Below are positions 1-7,974 of a stretch of DNA of 51,684 nucleotides, piece by piece. The stretch spans positions 1 to 51,684 of the forward strand of contig NZ_BACP01000069.1 in the NCBI RefSeq assembly GCF_000260415.1. Reading direction: 5' to 3'. The DNA comes from Liquorilactobacillus mali KCTC 3596 = DSM 20444. GTDB taxonomy: Bacteria; Bacillota; Bacilli; Lactobacillales; Lactobacillaceae. The notes under the pieces were generated by a model. It was not told the origin of the DNA. It saw only the letters and a list, made by a program, of their open reading frames with translations, and did not search any database. Within the stretch, counting starts at the first letter, position 1; every line of letters starts with the position of its first letter. The position numbers and the translations under genes are program-made.

Positions 1-11
1 CAAAAAAAATA

Positions 12-1364
12 GGGTAGCGTCAAGAATCTTGTGTAAATGAAATGCCTTCGTACATATAATATGTATCTAACTTAAATAAATGATGCTTCCAAGGTGTCCT
101 GGAGTCCTTTGAACCCTCGGTGGATCCGCTTCAGAGACTTCTCGTTATAAGCATTAAACTGAGAAACCAGGAAGCGATCCAGTGAATCTTCCGTTGGAAA
201 TTGTTCTTTGTGGTGGGTGGTGCGCTTGAGATGCTTGTTAAAGTTCTCAATCAAGTTAGTGGAGTAGAGTGATTGCCGAACGGCTGGTGGAAAGTCCATG
301 AAAGTGAGCAGATTCGGCATTTTAAGCAGATCTTTGATTAACTTGGGATAGGTACGATGCCAGTTGTTGGCGAACTCATTCAGTTTCAGTTCGGCTGCTT
401 CACGATTGGCAGCTCGATGAACTTGTTTAAGTCATTGATCACGGCCTTACGGTCTTTCACACGAACTTTGTTCATCAAATTACGCCCAACATGAACCAGG
501 CAACGTTGTCGTTTGGCTTTAGGGAAATGCCGATTCAAGCCTTCATCCAAACCAACTAACCCATCGGCCACAAACAACAGCACATCTTTAACGCCCTGCT
601 TGATCAAGGTTCCCAGCAGTTCAGTCCAGATTCCAGTCGATTCCGTTGGCGCCACTTGGTAGTTCAGCACTTCTTTCGTACCATCTGGACGAATGCCAAT
701 CGCAATATGAACGGCTTCTTTTTGAACGGTATCCCGCTTTAACGGCAAGTAAGTGGCATCTAAGAAGATGGCCGCATATTGTGAAGCCAGTCGACGTTGC
801 TGGAAAGCTTGAACCTGTTCATTGACGGCTTTAGTCATGTTGGAAACCGTGGCTTTGGAGTAGTGAGCACCGTACATTTTCTCAATGAGTTCGGCAATTT
901 CAGCAGTGGTAATTCCCTTGGTATACAACTGAATGACCGTTGTTTCTAAATTATCACTGTGCCGACCGTAGGCTGGCAAGGTATGATTTTCAAACCGGCC
1001 ATTGCGATCTCGAGGAATGGTTAAGTTAAGTTGGCCGTACTTCGTATCAAACGAGCGCTCATAACTGCCGTTGCGGTTATTACCAGTGTTAATCCCAGCG
1101 TATGAGTAGCGTTCGTAACCCAAAAACTCTGCCAATTCGGTTTGAAGCAGCTGGTTAATCGCAATTTCGAGGTGGTGACGAAAAACTTCGTCCAAATCTT
1201 GCTTTTGGGCTAGTGCAGCGATAATTTCTGTGGTAAGTTCATTCATGGGGAATGCCTCCTGTGATGTTTTCTGTGGTTACTAAATATCATAAGGGAAGGC
1301 ATTCCCTATTTCTATACAATTCAGAAATCTTTTATGCATTTACACAAGATATTTTACGCTCTCT
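12..1364 (-). mobile_element. IS256-family insertion sequence, frameshifted
   Basis: The imperfect terminal inverted repeats at 16-39 and 1337-1360 match at 21 of 24 positions. They flank one transposase gene on the minus strand. The outer boundaries are uncertain by a few bases because no clear target duplication is visible. The element sits at the window edge and upstream of a glycosyltransferase gene. Confidence 0.8.
72..1246 (-). pseudogene. IS256-family transposase, broken by a one-base frameshift
   Basis: This encodes a Mutator/IS256-type DDE transposase. The N-terminal 286 residues (386-1246) and the C-terminal part (72-320, open further upstream) lie in different frames. Reading across about 428-434 shows the cause: one T is missing where the family has Asp-Phe-Lys, so GAC TTT AAA reads GAC TTA AAC. 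Restoring it gives one continuous protein of about 390 residues, the usual family length. The FLDATYLPL and FVADGL stretches fit catalytic Asp regions, and LYSTNLIENFNKHLK carries the C-terminal catalytic Glu region. The start at 1246 follows a GGAGGC-type ribosome site. The gene is probably inactive unless ribosomes slip. Confidence 0.85.
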
Positions 1365-1814
1365 TTTGTTTACAAAATTCAACTATTTGAGTTTTTCTGT
1401 TGATTAGATCTATAATAAAGTTTAGATGGGGGTAAGTATAATATAGATTCTTTAGTTTCTGTATTGTCATATCAGTTCAACAACCATTTGGATAAGGTTA
1501 TTGTACCTTTATTTTTTTTATTATTTAAATAATGCCATTCTTATGTATCCAACTAGCCATAAGTAAACTATTTTCTTTGTTGATAAAATGAAAGCCGGGT
1601 GAATTTTAAAATCGAGTTCTGCATTTGTTTGAAACAAAATCACATACCTTAGCTGTCTGTACTTTTGTTACAACTGCATTATTGTGTTTTAAATTTTTTA
1701 TAATTAACAAATGCGGTGTAACTATTTTTAGAATTTTTAAGTTAATTAACAATTACTGACTCACTAATACAACTTATTTAAGATTACATCAGATTAATGT
1801 TGGCTTCATAAAAT
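1365..1814. other. AT-rich gene-free stretch
   Basis: About 450 bases between the IS256 end and the glycosyltransferase gene. No open frame or recognisable RNA is seen. It contains TATAAT-like boxes (for example near 1438) and probably holds the glycosyltransferase promoter. Confidence 0.5.
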
Positions 1815-1830
1815 GAAAGGATGAATTATC

Positions 1831-2925
1831 GTGAAAATAACATTAATAACACAGTATTTAGAGGGACATGGCGGTACCGAAAGAGTCATTTCGAACTTGG
1901 TCAACGAAGATTTAAAAAATGAATATCAGGTTTTGATCCCTAAAAGCGGAAAACCTGAATGGCTCCAATGGATTACACGTACTACCGGCTACCAACTTAA
2001 AATTTGCCATGCACAAGATACACAAGCACAAAAAGAGTTTATTGAAAAAAATGTTTTAGCAGCAGAACCAGATATCGTTTTGGGACTCGAAGGCAGAGCT
2101 TGTGTAACTGCCTATCAGATCAGGAAAAAATATGACCTTCATTATAAAATTGTTTCTTGGGGACATACCTCCATTGCTGAATCAAACATTTTTGCTCGTC
2201 AAGAACTTGCTTTCTCAGAATATCATCTTGCAATTAGTACAGGGATAAAAAAACAGTTGATCAAACTCGGGGTCCCAGCCCAAAAAATCTTTCTGATCTA
2301 TAATCCTATCCGCACTGTAAATAAGAAAACAATCAGCACACCTAAAGCTAACGCTCCTTTCCATGCAATTTTTATTGGAAGAATATTGTTGGATGATCAA
2401 AAAAATGTACGTATGCTTCTTGAATCAATGGCACAGCTTAATATTCCTTGGAAACTGGACATCTTTGGCAAGGGAGCTGATCTTCCAAAAGCAAAAACAT
2501 TAGCAAATGATTTGCATATTTCACAAAACATTAACTGGCAAGGTTGGATGCCTAATCCTTGGGAAGCAATTAATGAAGCTGATTGCCTGCTGCTCTGTTC
2601 AAAATATGAGGGATTCCCAATGGTTGTTATTGAAGCTGCTTCTTATGGCTTGCCAATTGTTTCAACAAACTGTCCTACTGGACCGGCAGACATCATTAAT
2701 TCCCACAATGGAATTTTAACTCCAATGAACGACCAAAAAGCTTTTATAGCTGCATGCCGGCAAATCTATCGTTTGCGTGGTAAATATAATCATACAGATA
2801 TCAAAAAAACAGTTTTGAAATTTGATATTTCTCGCTATATTAAGCACATAGAAAACATCTATAACTTAATTGCTGCTGATAATAAAAACACAGATAAATC
2901 AGCCATTAAACTTTCTTCTTTATAA
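1831..2925 (+). CDS. Family 4 glycosyltransferase (GT-B fold)
   Basis: This is a retaining glycosyltransferase of 364 residues that probably moves a sugar from a nucleotide-sugar donor to a cell-surface polymer or teichoic acid. The N-terminal MKITLITQYLEGHGGTERV has the glycine-rich GT-B opening. The C-terminal Rossmann half has an FIGRI start strand and the EX7E motif in EGFPMVVIEAASYG, which binds the donor. The GTG start at 1831 is set by the ribosome site GAAAGGATG (about 1815-1823). The stop is at 2923-2925, only two bases before the ISL3 terminal repeat, so any downstream partner has been cut away. Substrate and acceptor cannot be told from sequence. Confidence 0.85.
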   Translation: MKITLITQYLEGHGGTERVISNLVNEDLKNEYQVLIPKSGKPEWLQWITRTTGYQLKICHAQDTQAQKEFIEKNVLAAEPDIVLGLEGRACVTAYQIRKKYDLHYKIVSWGHTSIAESNIFARQELAFSEYHLAISTGIKKQLIKLGVPAQKIFLIYNPIRTVNKKTISTPKANAPFHAIFIGRILLDDQKNVRMLLESMAQLNIPWKLDIFGKGADLPKAKTLANDLHISQNINWQGWMPNPWEAINEADCLLLCSKYEGFPMVVIEAASYGLPIVSTNCPTGPADIINSHNGILTPMNDQKAFIAACRQIYRLRGKYNHTDIKKTVLKFDISRYIKHIENIYNLIAADNKNTDKSAIKLSSL

Positions 2926-2927
2926 TA

Positions 2928-4463
2928 GGTTCTTTATCAAGTGGTACTGATGAAATGAATTATTAAAAATAATAAGCAATTGGTCTACTTGGTCAAGCTG
3001 CTTGTTCCTGAATGGAATGAGCAGCTTTTTTAATGTGACTATGAAAATTCAAACTGACATAACTATTCTTTAATTCGATGAGAAGACGTAAACGGAAGTT
3101 TTCAAAGTTCCGGAAACCGTAAGCAGTCTTTTTAATGGCTTTGATCTTGTTGTTTGTTCCTTCCACGGGTCCATTAGAAAAGGTCGTCTGAAAGCTGTTC
3201 TTGATTTCTTGTAGATGTTTACGCAAGGTACGATTAGTTTTTTTGATGGGCTCAGGCATGCCTGCAGCTGAACGTGTTAGACTTTCTAAGAGCCTTGGAT
3301 CTCGCTGCTGGACAGCTTGTAAAAGTGTTTGATAATAAACGTAAGCTTGTCGCAAAGCGGAGGACATGTTTAATAAACGCTCCACAATATCCTGTTCACA
3401 TAACTGCATATTACGAAAGTTTCTGCTTTTACGATAGGTTTTAAAATCAAGTTTGGTCGAGTCTTTAGTTAACAATTTCCAATAATGTTTCAAAGCACGT
3501 GCGTTGTGCGAACCCTGTCCCGCCTGTTTCATGGTTTGTGTCCGAACTAAGTTTAAGGCCCGATAAGCTTGGGTTACGACATGGAAGCGGTCGGCAATGA
3601 TCAGCGCTTGCGGAAAGATCTCATGGATCAAGGATCGATAAGGCGAGTACAGATCAACTGTGACCGTTTGGACTGCCCAGCGAGCTTGACGGTCATATTG
3701 TAAAAAGTAACTTCGTAAGTATGTATTATGCCGAGAACGCACGATATCTAACGTGCGGCGTGTCGCAATGTCCATGACAATGATACTCATGCCGCTACTA
3801 GAAAAGTTGCCCGCTTTAAAGTCGTCAAAAGCGATATTTTGCGGTAAGAAATGATGATTGGGCCTTAAGTAAGTTGAGAGCTCTTGCGCAAAGCGCATCA
3901 CTGTCATTCCAGAGATCCCAAAATCAGCGGCAATATCTTTTTGTGAGATATTCTGGTCTAATTTAGAAATAGCCTGATATTTAACGGCTTGTGAGATTTG
4001 GTCGTTAGCCTTGACGTCCTTGATCTCCGCAAGTTTTGTAATAGTTTTAGGGCAGGCAGCTGAAGCCGGGCAGAGATATTTTTGTTTGCGGATCGAAAAA
4101 ACATTTGTGATCCCACCCGAAGGCAAACCGAGCATCTCAACGGTTTTAAAACCGTTGTAGCGCATTTTTTGACCACAAACTGGGCAAGCACAAGGATAAG
4201 ATTGCCGCAAATGGATCTTGCGGACTTTTTTATGTTGGTAAAATCCTGCAGCTATCACTTTATTCTTATATTTTGGATCAAATTCCAGGTGTGAGTCTTT
4301 AATTCCCAATAGATCCAGTGTACAATTCTTCATGTAGGACATTCCTTTCAGTGTAGGGATTGTTTCTTTGAGATGAAGTGTGTCTTCATCTCTATTTTTT
4401 TATCATAAAACAAAATTGGTACTGAGAGAAGATTTTTCTATCAGTACCAAATATTATAGAACC
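2928..4463 (-). mobile_element. ISL3-family insertion sequence
   Basis: The terminal inverted repeats begin GGTTCT at 2928 and end AGAACC at 4463. Both arms share an internal GGTACTGAT block. The element carries one intact transposase on the minus strand. No 8-bp target duplication matches on the two sides, which suggests a rearrangement after insertion. The right end truncates an AP2-type gene. Confidence 0.85.
2993..4342 (-). CDS. ISL3-family transposase
   Basis: This intact transposase of 449 residues has the family's usual length. The N-terminal zinc-binding region shows CACPVCGQKM with further Cys residues near residue 95. A helix-turn-helix follows at about residues 135-160 (ISQKDIAADFGISGMTVMRF). 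The DDE catalytic core contains IAFDDFKAG, VTVDLYSPYR and a C-terminal SNGPVEGTNNKIKAIK with the catalytic Glu. It moves the element that carries it. No frameshift is seen, so this copy may be active. Confidence 0.92.
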   Translation of the reverse strand: MSYMKNCTLDLLGIKDSHLEFDPKYKNKVIAAGFYQHKKVRKIHLRQSYPCACPVCGQKMRYNGFKTVEMLGLPSGGITNVFSIRKQKYLCPASAACPKTITKLAEIKDVKANDQISQAVKYQAISKLDQNISQKDIAADFGISGMTVMRFAQELSTYLRPNHHFLPQNIAFDDFKAGNFSSSGMSIIVMDIATRRTLDIVRSRHNTYLRSYFLQYDRQARWAVQTVTVDLYSPYRSLIHEIFPQALIIADRFHVVTQAYRALNLVRTQTMKQAGQGSHNARALKHYWKLLTKDSTKLDFKTYRKSRNFRNMQLCEQDIVERLLNMSSALRQAYVYYQTLLQAVQQRDPRLLESLTRSAAGMPEPIKKTNRTLRKHLQEIKNSFQTTFSNGPVEGTNNKIKAIKKTAYGFRNFENFRLRLLIELKNSYVSLNFHSHIKKAAHSIQEQAA

Positions 4464-4935
4464 CAGTTTTAAGACAATCCGTTGGTGTTAAGAAGGGATC
4501 GGGTACTACATGGTTTTGTAAATGTGATTGTGGTAATTATACCGACGTGGCAAGCACAAAACTTATTCAAGGAACTACCAAGAGTTGTGGTTGTCAATTA
4601 AAGAAGGCACGAGAAAAATGGAAAAATATTTACAAAGATGAAAAGATACAAGAGAAGATAAAAAAACTTTTAGAAAAAATGACGGTCGTGAAAAAAATAC
4701 TAAACTATCTATATTGGAACTAGCAACAAGCGACAAATTAAAGGCAAATAATTCTAGTGGTGTAACAGGGGTTTCTTATAGTAAACGTGATAAGAGGTGG
4801 CGTAGCTATATCACAGTAAAACATATACGCTACGAGCTAGGATATTTTAAAGATAAGGAAAGTGCAATCCAAGCTCGAAAAAAAGCTGAAAAAGAATTAG
4901 TTGAACCCATTTTAAAAAAATACAAAAATAAATAA
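4464..4935 (+). pseudogene. AP2-domain phage/plasmid protein, 5' truncated and frameshifted
   Basis: The C-terminal half has a clear AP2-type DNA-binding domain (GVTGVSYSKRDKRWRSYITV followed by LGYFKDKESAIQARKKAE). The upstream frame encodes a two-cysteine knuckle pair (CKCDCGNYTDV, then TTKSCGCQ), usual N-terminal to AP2 domains in phage and mobile-element proteins, including HNH-type homing proteins. The 5' end is cut by the ISL3 element. A one-base loss in an A6 run at 4674-4679 puts the two parts in different frames; adding one A joins them. The remaining start codon at 4714 lies inside the domain region and is not the true start. It is most likely a dead gene. Confidence 0.75.
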
Positions 4936-5020
4936 AAAATTCATAGCCTTTATAAGACACGAAATAGATTTGTTATAAAAAATAAGCTGAAAAATACCTT
5001 ACTACCCAATTTTTTACAGA

Positions 5021-5155
5021 CATGATATAATAGAAGCAGAAAAAGAAGCCTTGCTTGAACAAGACTTCCCATGTAGAACCGTTTAAGACGGTGGCATAAC
5101 TTAATACGATTAAATAACCGCTAGCTTGCCAGAGCTAAGGCGGTTTTTTTTTGCT
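5021..5155 (+). ncRNA. Antisense antitoxin RNA of a Hol-Tox type I toxin-antitoxin locus
   Basis: An extended -10 box TGATATAAT lies at 5023-5031. It would start a transcript near 5038 running to the hairpin and T-run at about 5115-5152. The RNA contains AAGACGGTGGCATAA, matching AAGGCGGTGGCTAT in the leader of the convergent toxin mRNA. Toxin and RNA share the terminator stem. This geometry, with convergent promoters, matching repeats and a shared bidirectional terminator, is that of Fst/par-like type I systems. Assignment is by layout and sequence match, without expression data. Confidence 0.65.
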
Positions 5156-5246
5156 GATTTTTAATCAACTCAACAACTAATGCGATTAAGGCCACGATAA
5201 AAGTACCGAAAGCCAGCATTAATTGTAAAGCGTCCGAAACGGACAC
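5121..5246 (-). CDS. Holin-like toxin (Hol-Tox), type I toxin-antitoxin
   Basis: This is a small membrane peptide of 41 residues. The GTG start at 5246 is preceded by a strong AGGAAAGGAG ribosome site. The start V-S-V-S-D-A-L-Q-L-M, then one hydrophobic helix (about residues 8-28, FGTFIVALIALVVELI) and a lysine-rich KNQQKK tail, are typical of the Hol-Tox family found on Lactobacillus plasmids. Such peptides damage the membrane when the antitoxin RNA is lost, which stabilises the plasmid. The 3' end overlaps the antitoxin terminator, so the last codons are part of the shared hairpin. Partition genes nearby support a maintenance role. Confidence 0.75.
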   Translation of the reverse strand: MSVSDALQLMLAFGTFIVALIALVVELIKNQQKKTALALAS

Positions 5247-5360
5247 TTGGGCTACTCCTTTCCTAGAATGTGAGTTTATAGTTTTTACACCATAAGCACC
5301 ACCCCCTTTAAGGAAATAGCCACCGCCTTAACTTCTCTACTTGAACTATTATACAGGATA
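5247..5360 (-). promoter_or_regulatory. Toxin mRNA promoter and structured 5' leader
   Basis: Minus-strand -10 box TATAAT at 5353-5348, followed by a leader of about 100 bases before the toxin start. The leader carries AAGGCGGTGGC, which matches the antitoxin RNA, and a GGTGGTGCTTATGGTGT block with a decoy start-stop (ATG GTG TAA). The same leader occurs as an orphan at 28019-28085, showing that it is a conserved unit. Confidence 0.6.
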
Positions 5361-5478
5361 ACTAGTAATTTACCTATTGATGATTAATGTTATATTACCT
5401 TAATAGGCATTGAAACATTGCATTTAAGTTTTATTGTGTATAACGATGTTACACAAATTAAATCGGTGGTGGTTTAAA

Positions 5479-5895
5479 ATGAAAAAAATTTATTTTTTAT
5501 GTACAGGAAATTCTTGTCGCAGTCAAATGGCTGAAGGATATGCCAAAAGTATACTATCGCCCGATATTTTTGAGATAGAAAGCGCGGGTATTGAAACGCA
5601 TGGACTAAATCCAAATGCTGTTAAAGTTATGGCTGAAGACGGAGTAGATATTAGTAGCCACTACTCTAAATTAATTGATCTAAGGTATTTTAATACTTCA
5701 GATTTAGTTATTACTTTATGTGGTGATGCAAAGGATAAATGTCCTATGCTTCCCCCGCAAACAAAAAGTTTACACTGGCCTTTATCTGACCCAGCGCAAG
5801 CAACAGGAACATTAGAAGAGCAACTAGAAGTATTCCGTAAGGTTCGTGACGAGATTAAAAAATTAATTATAGATTTAAATGACCACTTTCATTGA
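5479..5895 (+). CDS. ArsC-type arsenate reductase / low-molecular-weight phosphatase family
   Basis: A protein of 138 residues in the low-molecular-weight tyrosine phosphatase fold. The anion-binding loop CTGNSCRSQ is at residues 8-16. The cysteine pair in [10 protein letters not shown] near residue 80-90 fits the triple-cysteine relay of thioredoxin-coupled ArsC, which reduces arsenate to arsenite. The length equals that of the Staphylococcus plasmid enzyme. The ATG at 5479 is preferred over an in-frame TTG at 5434 because GGTGGTGG at 5464-5471 lies just upstream. No ArsR, ArsB or ArsA gene is adjacent, so the resistance module is incomplete here. Confidence 0.85.
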   Translation: MKKIYFLCTGNSCRSQMAEGYAKSILSPDIFEIESAGIETHGLNPNAVKVMAEDGVDISSHYSKLIDLRYFNTSDLVITLCGDAKDKCPMLPPQTKSLHWPLSDPAQATGTLEEQLEVFRKVRDEIKKLIIDLNDHFH

Positions 5896-5902
5896 TTACA
5901 GA

Positions 5903-5938
5903 AAAGCGACATAACTCAACGATTGTGTCGCTTTTTTA
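5903..5938 (+). terminator. Rho-independent terminator after the arsC-type gene
   Basis: The stem GCGACA/TGTCGC is followed by TTTTTT. It lies just after the stop of the reductase gene. Confidence 0.75.
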
Positions 5939-6270
5939 ATACCATGTAATTAATGGTCTTAGCATATGTTATAATTTATCGCCCTAATTATGATAGGAAA
6001 ACTTATGCAAAATCTAATAAACTTGATGTCAAAATACAGTATAGTAACAAAAAAGATACTCTGAAAATTAAGCAGAGTACCTTTCTGTTGATATTAGTGG
6101 ATGTTTTTCGGATGATGAGGATTAATCATATTTTGAATGTAGTTAGTTACCTAATATTTTTTTCTTCACGATTCAAAACTTTAACCTGATTTGCTTGATT
6201 TGGGTGTTTCTTGAGATAACTTATTATTTATAACTGAATGCTTATTCTCATTGATTTTGTTTGTTGAATT
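5939..6270. other. Gene-free stretch with a minus-strand terminator
   Basis: The only open frame here (5953-6189) lacks a ribosome site and codon character and is not called. At about 6050-6085 a stem ACTCTG/CAGAGT has a T-run on its minus-strand side. This fits the end of the parA-parB transcript. Nothing else is recognised. Confidence 0.5.
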
Positions 6271-6549
6271 TTATTTTTCATTTTGTTTTAACATAAGCAG
6301 GATCGTTTCTTTTTGCCGTTGAGAAACATTATTATCCAAGTAGGTTTTACACATCTGATTAACTAAATCGTACATCTTAGTATCGGTAACGACAGACATA
6401 CTTTTAATTAAGTCATATACAGGTGGATCAACCTTAATGGTCTTTCGTTCGTTAGCCTTATATTCTTTTTTGATTGAAAGATTTCTGCTAACATCGGCAG
6501 TATTTTTGATGTTTGGTTGAACATTGTTATCCCTCTTCAGTAAAGCCAC
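6271..6549 (-). CDS. Small plasmid partition partner protein (ParB-like position)
   Basis: A 92-residue basic protein directly behind ParA, probably the centromere-binding partner that joins parS-like DNA to ParA. The GTG start at 6549 lies inside the parA end; the two genes overlap by 23 bases, so translation is probably coupled. Basic N-terminal and middle parts (KKEYKANERKTIKV) precede a C-terminal helical region (DLIKSMSVV...YDLVNQMCKTYL) that could be a ribbon-helix-helix dimer, as in other small Gram-positive partition proteins. No confident family name can be given from sequence alone. Function is inferred mostly from position. Confidence 0.65.
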   Translation of the reverse strand: MALLKRDNNVQPNIKNTADVSRNLSIKKEYKANERKTIKVDPPVYDLIKSMSVVTDTKMYDLVNQMCKTYLDNNVSQRQKETILLMLKQNEK

Positions 6550-7432
6550 TAAGCGTCAGCCCCTTTCCTTTTTCAGTGAGCCTATTATTATTAATAAATT
6601 CATGTTCATATTTAAAATCTACGACATCACCAGTTTTTTCAAAAGATTTGATTCTTAATAATAATTCTTTGAATATATCTGCATATAGTGCAAAAATTCT
6701 TTTATCATGAAAGTCTTCAAATTGAATTCCTTGTGCTGTGTACCATTCCAATCTAGCATGATTGTTAATAATGTTATTAAATACGTTATCACGGCCAAAA
6801 TATTTTATGGTTTCATCAACTATTTTTTGCTGTAAAGGTCTACGCGCCTGTAAAAGAACTGGCAAGACACCAGCAACTTGAACATTAATCATATTCCCAA
6901 AATCATTTACCAAAGTTTGTAAATATGTAAGAATAAGACGCTTTGATCCATCGAAAGCAAATTGTTGTGTCTCTTGAATAACAATAACATAGTCGGCACA
7001 AACCATAGCATTATCGACTTTAATATCTGTGGAAGGTGGAACATCAATGAAAATAAATTCATAGTTATCTTTGATCTGATCTAAAAGTTTTTTTAAATAG
7101 AAGGTCTTATCTGTTAATGATTTAAACTTTTTATCCAGGAATTCGGTATAGTTACGCATGTCATAGTCGCACCCAATTAAATCTATCTTCGGAGCTAAGT
7201 GTACAATTCCTTGCGACAGGTCTTCTTTTTCCAAGCAGGCCATTAAAGTGTTTGGAATTTCAGGATTTCCGAAAGTCTTTGATAAAAACTGAGTTGCATT
7301 CCCCTGTAGATCTGTATCTATGACTAACACTTTTTTATTAAATACGGTGGCGGCCACTACTGCTTCCATTACTGTGTCTGTTGTTTTACCTACGCCACCC
7401 TTTTGTTGAGCGTTAATTATTGTATACGTCAT
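6527..7432 (-). CDS. parA: ParA-family plasmid partition ATPase
   Basis: A 301-residue Walker-type ATPase that segregates plasmid copies by forming dynamic assemblies on the nucleoid. The deviant Walker A motif KGGVGKTT is at residues 11-18. The Walker A' aspartate is in VLVIDTDLQGNA and the Walker B in FIFIDVPP. The ATG at 7432 follows a GGAGGTG ribosome site. Repeats that look like the centromere lie directly upstream (7520-7760), and a terminator lies beyond the partner gene, so this is a compact partition cassette. The rep gene for this backbone is not visible nearby. Confidence 0.93.
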   Translation of the reverse strand: MTYTIINAQQKGGVGKTTDTVMEAVVAATVFNKKVLVIDTDLQGNATQFLSKTFGNPEIPNTLMACLEKEDLSQGIVHLAPKIDLIGCDYDMRNYTEFLDKKFKSLTDKTFYLKKLLDQIKDNYEFIFIDVPPSTDIKVDNAMVCADYVIVIQETQQFAFDGSKRLILTYLQTLVNDFGNMINVQVAGVLPVLLQARRPLQQKIVDETIKYFGRDNVFNNIINNHARLEWYTAQGIQFEDFHDKRIFALYADIFKELLLRIKSFEKTGDVVDFKYEHEFINNNRLTEKGKGLTLSGFTEEG

Positions 7433-7519
7433 TTAGACACCTCCATTAAATACATAGTAAGTCAATTTTATTTAAAAGTAAAGTAAAATGTAGTAAATCT
7501 CCTTTATACTTGTTTATCA

Positions 7520-7765
7520 AAAAGAGAAAAAGAGATTATGCTCCTAAGAGAAAAGGAGAAAAAGAGATTAATCTCCTATTCTCTTAGTACCTTAAGAGAA
7601 AAGGAGATTAAGAGAATAAACACTATAAAAAGGCCTTCTAATCAATAATAATAATTTAAAAAGGAGAAAAAGAGATTAAGAGAAAAAGAGATTAGTGTAA
7701 AAAGAGATTAAGAGAAAAGGAGAATAGTGTACTAAGAGAAAAGGAGAATAGTGTACTAAATTATC
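7520..7765. repeat. parS-like centromere repeat array
   Basis: A purine-rich strand carries many copies of AAGAGAAAAGGAGA and AAAAAGAGATTA. They lie in direct orientation, with some inverted copies (TCTCCTATTCTCTTA near 7583-7597). A longer unit ending GGAGAATAGTGTACTA occurs twice in tandem at about 7717-7760. The array sits immediately upstream of parA, where partner proteins of small ParA systems bind. It may also overlap the parA promoter and allow autorepression. Confidence 0.65.
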
Positions 7766-7828
7766 AAAAGGAGATTTTTTGCATAATAGCTTTACACTAG
7801 AGATGAAAAGGAGTAATCTATAAATAAC

Positions 7829-7963
7829 AAAAAGAAGCTTATCTAAATTGATAGATAAGCTTCTACATAAAAGAAAAAGCCACCCAATATTGGCGTATTG
7901 GAATGACCCGAACTAAGTTTTTATTTATGGTCTCATTGTAGCACATTTTACTAGTGTGTTCAA
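7829..7963 (-). ncRNA. Short minus-strand RNA with promoter and two terminators
   Basis: On the minus strand, TTGAAC (7963-7958) and TACAAT (7940-7935) are spaced by 17 bases, a good sigma-A promoter. Transcription would begin near 7928. About 50 bases later comes GCCA-ATATTGGG-TGGC followed by TTTTT, then a perfect 13-bp stem (7833-7864) with a second T-run. The product would be about 60-100 bases and has no open frame. Its form resembles plasmid counter-transcribed or antitoxin RNAs. Target unknown. Confidence 0.45.
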
Positions 7964-7974
7964 TGTGGTGATTT

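Noticed and set aside
5953-6189. Plus-strand frame of 78 codons
   Set aside because: No ribosome site, coding character weak, and it runs across the terminator of the opposite parA transcript.
7520-7765. CRISPR-like array
   Set aside because: The repeated words overlap and lack unique spacers of constant length; no cas genes are present. The place upstream of parA fits a centromere.
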